Assembly: GCA_946183765.1 (NCBI GenBank)
Contig: CAMHDC010000027.1
Span: forward strand, 1 to 10,148
Direction of reading: 5' to 3'
Origin: an uncultured Clostridia bacterium
GTDB taxonomy: Bacteria; Bacillota; Clostridia; Christensenellales; CAG-138
DNA: 10,148 nt
The notes below the pieces were generated by a model that did not search any database, had not been told where the DNA came from, and saw nothing but the letters and a program-made list of their open reading frames with translations. Made by a program: the position numbers and the translations under genes. This document shows, piece by piece, positions 1 to 4,966 of the stretch (position 1 is its first letter; every line of letters starts with the position of its first letter).

Positions 1-22
1 GACGATCATACCATTCCTGCAT
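1..22 (-). CDS. Start of a minus-strand gene downstream of the ATP-grasp ligase (partial)
   Basis: Only the first seven codons are visible, reading MQEWYDR from an ATG at 22 and leaving the window at base 1. Support for a real start is the strong GA-rich Shine-Dalgarno stretch at 27-36, six bases from the ATG by its GAGGAG core. This stretch overlaps the stop codon of the ATP-grasp gene. The 12-base gap and same strand imply co-transcription and perhaps translational coupling with the ligase. The product cannot be identified from seven residues. Confidence 0.6.
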
Positions 23-26
23 GCCG

Positions 27-36
27 CTCTCCTCTC
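27..36 (-). promoter_or_regulatory. Shine-Dalgarno site of the partial gene at 22
   Basis: On the minus strand this reads GAGAGGAGAG. Its GAGGAG core lies six bases before the ATG at 22. It overlaps the TGA stop of the upstream ATP-grasp gene (35-37), so ribosomes finishing the ligase would reach this site directly. Confidence 0.6.
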
Positions 37-1228
37 AGGCCCATTCCTGGACGAACCGAATGAACTCCTGCACTTCCTGCTCGCTGTACGCGTGGGCCAT
101 ATACATCATGCAGCCCATGGTGGCCCACATGATCTGGGGCATCCGCTCGCACATGGTGATGCGGTCGCCGTACTTTGCCAGGATCTCCTCGTGGGTGTGC
201 TTATAGGTGCGGGAGTCCTTGCGGCTGGCGTACACGCACCAGTGGTCCTTGCCGCTGGGCGGCAGGAGCCGCTTGTCGGCGGTGATCATGTCCGCCCAGA
301 TGGTGTACACGTCCGTGGCGTGGCCGTAGTCCATCATGTCCGGGGTGTACCCGCCGGCGGGCCGCATATTCACCTCCAGGGCCACGAAGTCGCCCACCTC
401 GCCCAGCCCCTTGCGGGCCTTCGTCAGGCGGAAGAACTCGAAGTGGACGAACCGGCTCTTGACCTTGAATGCCTTCACGGTCCGGCGGCCCAGCTCCTGC
501 AGGGCAGGGGGGACCTCCTTGAGGGTGTAGTAGGCCAGCTCCAGATCCTTGTTGACGAGATCCGCGATGGAGGGCGGGAACACGGCGGAGTTCTCGAACA
601 GCACCTCGCTCCTGGAATCCACCACGGCGTCGTAGGAGTAGATGTCGCCGTAGATGAACTCCTCCATCACGTAGGGCACGTCGGGCTTGTATTTGAAGAA
701 GTCGACAAGATCCCCATCGTTTTCCAGCTTCCAGGTGTCCGCGGCGCCCACGCCCACGTCGGGCTTGACGATGACGGGGTAGCCGCCGATGTCGCTGAGG
801 AAGGCCCTGGCCGCCGCCTCGTCCGTGACCAGGTGGGACCGGGCGGTGGGGATGTTCGCGGAGGCGTAGACCGGCTTCATGCCGTACTTGTGCTTCCAGG
901 AGCCGATCTCCTCATACTTGACGCCCGTGGTGATGTTGAAGTCCGTGCGGAGCTTGGCGTCCTGAATGAGCCAGTATTCGTTGTTGCTCTCCAGCCAGTC
1001 GATCTTGCCGTATTTGAAGGAGAAGAAGGCCACGGCCTTGAAGACCTGCTCGTAGCTCTCCAGGGTGTCCACCCGATAGTATTCGGTCAGGGCGGCCTTC
1101 AGCGGCGCCTCCAGGGTGTCGTAGGGCGCGTCGCCGATGCCCAGCACGTTCACACCGTTCCTCTTCAGCCGGTCGCAGAAGTTCCAGTAGGTGTGAGGAA
1201 AATAGGGGGAAATAAACACAAAATTCAT
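35..1228 (-). CDS. ATP-grasp domain carboxylate-amine/thiol ligase
   Basis: A 397-residue protein with an ATP-grasp fold. This family activates a carboxylate as an acyl-phosphate with ATP and joins it to an amine or thiol. The N-terminal part (about 1-110, beginning MNFVFISPYFPHTYW) resembles the Rossmann-like pre-ATP-grasp domain. The nucleotide-binding Lys is in IVKPDVGVGA (Lys155). The hinge acids are in VMEEFIYGD (Glu189-Glu190). The Mg-binding pair is in ALEVNMRPAGG (Glu285 and Asn287, with Arg289). The start at 1228 is preferred over the longer open frame to 1372, because GAGG lies seven bases upstream (1236-1239) and a promoter occupies 1283-1311, inside the extension. It is probably the first gene of an operon with the gene starting at 22. 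The substrate is unknown: no substrate-specific motif is recognisable, and it does not look like biotin carboxylase, D-Ala ligase or a purine enzyme. Confidence 0.88.
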   Translation of the reverse strand: MNFVFISPYFPHTYWNFCDRLKRNGVNVLGIGDAPYDTLEAPLKAALTEYYRVDTLESYEQVFKAVAFFSFKYGKIDWLESNNEYWLIQDAKLRTDFNITTGVKYEEIGSWKHKYGMKPVYASANIPTARSHLVTDEAAARAFLSDIGGYPVIVKPDVGVGAADTWKLENDGDLVDFFKYKPDVPYVMEEFIYGDIYSYDAVVDSRSEVLFENSAVFPPSIADLVNKDLELAYYTLKEVPPALQELGRRTVKAFKVKSRFVHFEFFRLTKARKGLGEVGDFVALEVNMRPAGGYTPDMMDYGHATDVYTIWADMITADKRLLPPSGKDHWCVYASRKDSRTYKHTHEEILAKYGDRITMCERMPQIMWATMGCMMYMAHAYSEQEVQEFIRFVQEWA

Positions 1229-1235
1229 GGGATTA

Positions 1236-1239
1236 CCTC
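1236..1239 (-). promoter_or_regulatory. Shine-Dalgarno site of the ATP-grasp gene
   Basis: GAGG on the minus strand, in the context ACGAGGTAA, lies seven bases from the ATG at 1228. It decides this start over the open frame that extends upstream. Confidence 0.65.
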
Positions 1240-1282
1240 GTTTTCCGTCGTCAATGATCGCATCGAAAAATAATTGGTATAT

Positions 1283-1311
1283 AGTATACGACAGTTTTTT
1301 CCGAGAATCAA
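1283..1311 (-). promoter_or_regulatory. Sigma-A promoter of the ATP-grasp gene
   Basis: The minus strand has TTGATT (1306-1311), a 17-base spacer and TATACT (1283-1288). Transcription would begin near 1276, leaving a leader of about 48 bases that includes the GAGG site. This contrasts with the leaderless arrangement of three other genes in the window. Confidence 0.7.
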
Positions 1312-1320
1312 GGCCGCCCC

Positions 1321-1378
1321 GCCTCTTTTTGGCGAAAAGTGAACGATTTGAAAAAGCAAAAAGTTTTTCCAAAAAGGC
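1321..1378. repeat. Bulged inverted repeat between divergent promoters
   Basis: The arms are 1321-1338 (GCC TC TTTTTGG CG AAAA) and 1364-1378, whose reverse complement is GCCTTTTTGGAAAAA. They match apart from two 2-base insertions in the left arm. The element is AT-rich and lies between the ATP-grasp promoter and the hpf promoter, outside both predicted transcripts. It would therefore act as DNA, for example as an operator or UP-like element, rather than as an RNA hairpin. No regulator is identifiable. Confidence 0.45.
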
Positions 1379-1379
1379 A

Positions 1380-1408
1380 AGGACAAGATCGGGATTCTGT
1401 GGTAATAT
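1380..1408 (+). promoter_or_regulatory. Probable promoter of hpf
   Basis: AGGACA (1380-1385) is followed by a 17-base spacer and TAATAT (1403-1408). An overlapping TATACT (1406-1411) could serve as an alternative -10 box. AT-rich sequence at 1350-1375 just upstream could act as an UP element. The -35 match is only moderate (4 of 6). Confidence 0.5.
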
Positions 1409-1443
1409 ACTATTAGGCGCGTGGAAACGATACGAGCGCGTCA

Positions 1444-1450
1444 GAGGGAG
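1444..1450 (+). promoter_or_regulatory. Shine-Dalgarno site of hpf
   Basis: GAGGGAG ends eight bases before the ATG at 1459. This favours ATG 1459 over the in-frame GTG at 1450, which overlaps the site itself. Confidence 0.75.
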
Positions 1451-1458
1451 TGAAAGAT

Positions 1459-1986
1459 ATGCGTATTTCCATTTCCGGAAAAAACCTCGAAGTCTCCGAC
1501 TACATGCGGGAGACCGCGGAGAAGAAGCTGAGCAAGCTCTCCAAGTTCTTCCCCCAGGACGCAGAAGCCCAGGTGAGCCTGGCCGTAGAGAAGAACCGCC
1601 ACATCGTGGAGGTCACCGTTCCCTATGAAGGCCGCATCGTCCGGGCGGAGGAGACCTCCGGCGACATGTACGCGTCTTTGGACAACGTGGTGTACAAGCT
1701 GGAAAAACAGGTTCAGCGGTACCGCACCCGCCAGGAGCGCCGGCGTCATACCGGCGAAGTCATCGCGGACTTTGCACCGGTGGCTCCGGAGGAGAAGGAA
1801 GCCTTCACACCCCGGATCGTGCGTACCAAGAAATTTGATATCCGGCCCATGAGCGAGGAGGAGGCCATGCTCCAGATGGAGATGCTGGGCCATTCCTTCT
1901 TCGTGTTCGAGAATGCCGAGACCGGCGAAGTGAACGTGCTCTATGTCCGCAAGGACGGCAACTACGGCCTCATCGAGCGCGCATAA
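1459..1986 (+). CDS. hpf: Long-form ribosome hibernation promoting factor
   Basis: A 175-residue protein, the usual size for long HPF. The N-terminal domain (about 1-105) starts MRISISGKNLEVSDYMRE and continues EKKLSKLSKFF, typical of the S30AE/YfiA fold that binds the decoding centre of the 30S subunit. The middle is a charged linker rich in Arg and Glu. The C-terminal domain (about 117-175) carries FDIRPMSEEEAMLQMEMLGHSFFVFENAETGEVNVLYVRKDG-type sequence, which in long HPFs dimerises two 70S ribosomes into inactive 100S particles in stationary phase or stress. The separate C-terminal domain is characteristic of Gram-positive and many other non-enteric bacteria. The gene appears monocistronic: it has its own promoter, a Shine-Dalgarno site and a strong terminator 26 bases after the stop. 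Confidence 0.95.
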   Translation: MRISISGKNLEVSDYMRETAEKKLSKLSKFFPQDAEAQVSLAVEKNRHIVEVTVPYEGRIVRAEETSGDMYASLDNVVYKLEKQVQRYRTRQERRRHTGEVIADFAPVAPEEKEAFTPRIVRTKKFDIRPMSEEEAMLQMEMLGHSFFVFENAETGEVNVLYVRKDGNYGLIERA

Positions 1987-2011
1987 GCCCCGACCTTGTC
2001 CCCCTTGCCTG

Positions 2012-2036
2012 CGCCCCGCCTCGACGGGGCGTTTTT
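2012..2036 (+). terminator. Rho-independent terminator of hpf
   Basis: The stem is CGCCCCG (2012-2018) with CGGGGCG (2025-2031), a six-base loop, and five T immediately after (2032-2036). Confidence 0.88.
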
Positions 2037-2051
2037 GCGCCGGAAATCATA

Positions 2052-2080
2052 TTGTCAACGGGCGTTTTTTCGCGTATACT
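2052..2080 (+). promoter_or_regulatory. Leaderless sigma-A promoter of the VanZ-VOC gene
   Basis: TTGTCA (2052-2057) is followed by a 17-base spacer and TATACT (2075-2080), close to consensus. Only six bases (2081-2086) separate the -10 box from the ATG at 2087, so the expected transcription start falls on or next to the A of the start codon. There is no Shine-Dalgarno sequence. A leaderless mRNA is inferred. Confidence 0.75.
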
Positions 2081-2086
2081 GTACCC

Positions 2087-3175
2087 ATGACGATCATTGT
2101 GAACCATCCCATCACCCTGCTGGCCGTCACCGCCTTCGTGGCGGTGTTCATCGTGCTGCTGCCCTTTATCGATCGGCGGGTCTGCCGTAAGCTCGGGCTG
2201 AACCTGCAGCACGGTCTCAGCACCAACGCCAACGCCGACGCCCTGCTGCGGCTCCGGCAGCTGGTGCTCTACGCGGTGTTCGCGCTGTACGTGGCGGTCT
2301 TTCTCGTGATCACGTTCTTCTCCCGCGCCGCCACCGAAGCGTACCAGGTCCACGTAGCGCCCTTCCAGGACCTGTACAACGCGGTGGAGACCGACCGGGG
2401 GCTGGTGGACATATTGCAGACGGTGTTCACGGAGGGCTTGTCGGAGGGCCTGTCCCACGTGGAGATCATCCGGCCTCAGGACATCGCCCAGGTGTATCTC
2501 AATATCATGCTGTTCGTGCCCATGGGGTATCTGCTGCCTTACGTGTTCAACTGGTTTCGGGCCAAGGCCCGTATCCGGCCCGTGGTGGCCTGCTTCATCC
2601 TGTCCCTGGCCACGGAGAATCTGCAGCTCATTTTCCGCCGGGGCTTCTACGATCTGGACGATCTGCTCTCCAACACCCTGGGCGGGTTCATCGGGCAGAT
2701 GCTGTTCATCTCCATCGCCTACGTGGTGACCCACCCCGACTGGAAAAAGGAGCTCAAATCCTACCACCGCTGGCAGCGCCACGCCCGGCACATGACCCTG
2801 TATCCATTTGCCCGGAAGATCGGCCTTTCCCGCACGACCCTTCTGGCCACCTACGAGGAGGCGGTGTGGGATTTCTACGTGGATAAGCTGGGCTTTCGGG
2901 TCAAGAAGCAGGTCATGAGCCTGGACGACGTGGACACCCGGTTCCTGCTGGTCATGGGCAGCTCCCAGGTGGAGATCATCTGCTTCAACAAAAAGAAGAT
3001 GATCCCGGTCCAGTACCTGACCATCTCCGCCCGGAACCTGGTGAAGATCAGGAAGCGCCTGGAGAAGAACGGCATCGAGGTGGACGAATTCCACCGGGAC
3101 CCCTATACGGACCTTCGCTGCCTTTCCTTCACCGGCCCGGACCGGGTCTGCATCACGGTCATCGAGCAGCCCTGA
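2087..3175 (+). CDS. VanZ-family membrane protein fused to a VOC (glyoxalase-like) domain
   Basis: A 362-residue protein. The N-terminal part is membrane-bound, with hydrophobic segments near residues 5-25, 56-78, 134-156, 166-183 and 198-214. It has the VanZ signature: NIMLFVPMGYLLP, then Glu177 and Gln180 in ATENLQL, then RRGFYDLDDLLSNTLGG (Arg184-Gly186, Asp189, Asp191, Asn196). VanZ of enterococci gives low-level teicoplanin resistance, but the biochemical role of the family is poorly known. After a basic linker, residues about 248-361 look like one VOC module: an EEAVWDFYVDKLGFRV helix-strand, central strands, an LVKIRKRLEKNGIEV helix and an ending strand with Glu360 in VCITVIEQ. The usual first metal-binding His is not apparent, so binding without catalysis is possible. 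The start is fixed by the promoter: longer open frames run through the hpf terminator and the promoter. The VOC assignment is by pattern only. Confidence 0.82.
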   Translation: MTIIVNHPITLLAVTAFVAVFIVLLPFIDRRVCRKLGLNLQHGLSTNANADALLRLRQLVLYAVFALYVAVFLVITFFSRAATEAYQVHVAPFQDLYNAVETDRGLVDILQTVFTEGLSEGLSHVEIIRPQDIAQVYLNIMLFVPMGYLLPYVFNWFRAKARIRPVVACFILSLATENLQLIFRRGFYDLDDLLSNTLGGFIGQMLFISIAYVVTHPDWKKELKSYHRWQRHARHMTLYPFARKIGLSRTTLLATYEEAVWDFYVDKLGFRVKKQVMSLDDVDTRFLLVMGSSQVEIICFNKKKMIPVQYLTISARNLVKIRKRLEKNGIEVDEFHRDPYTDLRCLSFTGPDRVCITVIEQP

Positions 3176-3193
3176 CCCCAAATGTGATAAAAC

Positions 3194-3234
3194 AGGAAAC
3201 GAACGGATCATGGCTTTACAGATCGGCGTTTCCT
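3194..3234. repeat. Inverted repeat enclosing the -35 box of the NlpC/P60 gene
   Basis: The arms AGGAAACG (3194-3201) and CGTTTCCT (3227-3234) are exact complements. Inner GATC steps (3206-3209 and 3221-3224) can extend pairing across a small internal loop. The 11-base central loop contains the TTTACA -35 box. It could be an operator, or a weak terminator for the VanZ-VOC gene, which has no other visible terminator. The T-tract after it is only three bases long. Confidence 0.45.
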
Positions 3235-3244
3235 TTGGTATACT
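3215..3244 (+). promoter_or_regulatory. Leaderless sigma-A promoter of the plus-strand NlpC/P60 lipoprotein
   Basis: TTTACA (3215-3220) is followed by an 18-base spacer and TATACT (3239-3244). The bases GTCGCGT (3245-3251) follow, then the ATG at 3252, so the expected start site coincides with the initiation codon. No Shine-Dalgarno sequence is present. Spacing and part of the sequence match the promoter of the paralogue at 6639-6668. Confidence 0.78.
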
Positions 3245-3251
3245 GTCGCGT

Positions 3252-4910
3252 ATGAGATATTTTTGGAAACTTTTCTGCATAACGCTGCTGTGCCTGCTGC
3301 TAACCGCTCTGCCGGGCTGCGGGGAACAGGCGGCGGAAGCGTACGAAAAGAATGAGAGTTCGCCTGCCGAAGCCGCCGCCCAGGCGGTCGTGACCCGGCA
3401 GCCTGTGGCCGTCACCATGGCGCCCACCTTCACCCCGTCGCCCACGCCCACCGCCTCGCCTACGCCCACGCCGGAGCCCACTTATACACCCCAGCCTACC
3501 CCCAGCCCCACGCCCACCACGGTACCCATGGGCCGTCGGGACTTCGAAAGCGAGGTGCGCCAGGTCCTCTTTCCCCTGTGGGCCGGTGAACCGGAGCCCA
3601 CGCCCACGGTGGAGCCTCTTTGCACGCCCGATCCCCGGGCCGAGGCCATGGGCAGCATCGCCGGCATGGTCTTTGCCAACGTGGCCGTCTATGAGAAGCC
3701 CAGCGAGACTGCCGACGTGTTGGGCCGGGAATCCTATCATCTGGTCTACATCCACAACATCCAGAAGGAGTATTATTACGTCACCACCCAGGAGGGACGG
3801 TCGGGCTACGTGAAGGCGAGCCAGGTCACGCCCCTGTCGGAGGCGCAGCTGGAGGCGTACTTATCCGCGTCCATGCAGCTCACCTATACCGCCGCCAAAT
3901 ACTCTCCCGACGCTTTCGTGGAGGAGCTGCTTCGCGGGACGGGCACGGGCGACATGGAGGAACGGGTCTATGCGGCTCTCTGCCGGCTGGGCCTGGATTT
4001 CGAGCCCTTCTACTACCGGGCCTTCGAAAAGGATCTGAAGGACGACAAGAAGTATCCGCTCTATTACAAGGATGATGTGTACAACTCCCTCCTTTTCAAG
4101 CTATTCAACTCCACCGGGAGCCTGGTGTACTACGACGGCCATCGGACCCAATGGGAGTACGTGCCCATCGACGGACAGCTGGAGCGGGGCGACATCCTCT
4201 TCTTCAGCGAGCTGCCCAAGCGGAGCAAGGGGATCATGGAGGGCTGCGAATTCGTGATCGCAGGGCAGCATTCCGGCCGGATCACCGGGTGCGCCGTATA
4301 CCTGGGGAACGACAGCATCCTCTGTCTCCAGGAGGGGCATGTGGTGCAGCTGGACGGCTTTGCCGGCAGCGAACTGTTCAAGAGCTACGATTCCGCCCGC
4401 CGCATCCACACCGACATCTATGACGACAAGGCGCTGATCGTGGAGGACCTGATCGCCCAGATCTACGACTGCCTGGGCACTCCCTACAGCAACTTCAACC
4501 GCACGGGGGACTTTTCCTTCGACTGCTCCGGCATCATCTCCTGGTGCTTCGAACGGATGGAGCTGTATCCCAAAGGGTACGTATACTACAAGTTCACCGA
4601 GACCACAGCCTCGGGGCGGGCCAGCATCACGGACTATATCTGGCATGACGAAAAGCTGGTCCATATGGTGACACCGGTGACCGTGGAGGAGGGGCAGAAG
4701 TCCCTGGATGGCTTTGAACGGGGCGACATCGTGTTCCTTCTGAACTCCGGCGGCGGCAAGATCGGCCACGTGATGGTGTACCTGGGCGAGGGCAGAGTGA
4801 TCCATTCCACCTATATCAACAACCGGTATTCGGGCACCGTGGTGGCCAATTTCCGCCGGGCCCTGCAAAAGCTCTACTACACCTCTCTGCGCATCGAGAG
4901 CGTATCTTAA
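3252..4910 (+). CDS. NlpC/P60 peptidoglycan hydrolase lipoprotein with SH3-like and degenerate NlpC domains
   Basis: A 552-residue lipoprotein. The signal peptide MRYFWKLFCITLLCLLLTA ends in LPGC (Cys23, the lipidation site). A Pro-Thr linker spans about 57-93. An SH3b-like domain (about 134-197, VAVYEKPSETADVLG to GYVKASQV) probably binds the wall. Residues about 234-387 resemble an NlpC/P60 fold (RGDILFF and CAVYLGND), but Cys, His and His are apparently replaced by Asn278, Gly346 and Cys358. The C-terminal domain (about 396-545) is an intact NlpC/P60 peptidase: Cys425 in SFDCSG, His506 in IGHVMVYLG and His518 in RVIHS. The family cleaves peptide stems of peptidoglycan, commonly gamma-D-Glu to diamino acid bonds; the exact bond here is unknown. 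The ATG at 3252 is chosen over an in-frame ATG at 3210 because it starts the lipoprotein signal and sits 7 bases after the -10 box. It converges on its paralogue (4967-6631). Confidence 0.9.
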   Translation: MRYFWKLFCITLLCLLLTALPGCGEQAAEAYEKNESSPAEAAAQAVVTRQPVAVTMAPTFTPSPTPTASPTPTPEPTYTPQPTPSPTPTTVPMGRRDFESEVRQVLFPLWAGEPEPTPTVEPLCTPDPRAEAMGSIAGMVFANVAVYEKPSETADVLGRESYHLVYIHNIQKEYYYVTTQEGRSGYVKASQVTPLSEAQLEAYLSASMQLTYTAAKYSPDAFVEELLRGTGTGDMEERVYAALCRLGLDFEPFYYRAFEKDLKDDKKYPLYYKDDVYNSLLFKLFNSTGSLVYYDGHRTQWEYVPIDGQLERGDILFFSELPKRSKGIMEGCEFVIAGQHSGRITGCAVYLGNDSILCLQEGHVVQLDGFAGSELFKSYDSARRIHTDIYDDKALIVEDLIAQIYDCLGTPYSNFNRTGDFSFDCSGIISWCFERMELYPKGYVYYKFTETTASGRASITDYIWHDEKLVHMVTPVTVEEGQKSLDGFERGDIVFLLNSGGGKIGHVMVYLGEGRVIHSTYINNRYSGTVVANFRRALQKLYYTSLRIESVS

Positions 4911-4923
4911 GAAAGCATAGAAT

Positions 4924-4957
4924 AAGCGCCTTCCGTTTTTCAACGGAAGGCGCTTTT
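4924..4957. terminator. Bidirectional terminator shared by the two NlpC/P60 paralogues
   Basis: A 14-base perfect stem (4924-4937 with 4942-4955) has a four-base loop and is followed by T on the plus strand (4954-4957). On the minus strand, TTATTC follows. The hairpin lies between the stop codons at 4910 and 4967, so it can end transcripts from both sides. Confidence 0.88.
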
Positions 4958-4966
4958 GATGTTGCA

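Noticed and set aside
92..1273. Long plus-strand open frame of about 390 codons opposite the ATP-grasp gene
   Set aside because: It is the GC-rich antisense shadow of a gene with clear motifs. Its translation is Gly/Val/His-rich low-complexity sequence without domain features.
1416..1443. Possible small hairpin or riboswitch in the hpf leader
   Set aside because: Only a short GC-rich stem with a bulge can be drawn. The leader is too short (about 45 bases) for a known riboswitch.
1943..2086. N-terminal extension of the VanZ-VOC frame back into hpf
   Set aside because: It would overlap the end of hpf and cross its terminator and the promoter at 2052-2080. The added residues have no membrane-protein character.
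3210..3251. Upstream in-frame ATG for the plus-strand NlpC/P60 gene
   Set aside because: It lies upstream of the -35 and -10 boxes, would add 14 residues before a normal lipoprotein signal peptide, and has no suitable Shine-Dalgarno site.
1970..3481. Long minus-strand open frame of about 500 codons opposite the VanZ-VOC gene
   Set aside because: It runs antisense through the VanZ-VOC gene, two promoters and the hpf terminator. Its composition is typical of a shadow frame.
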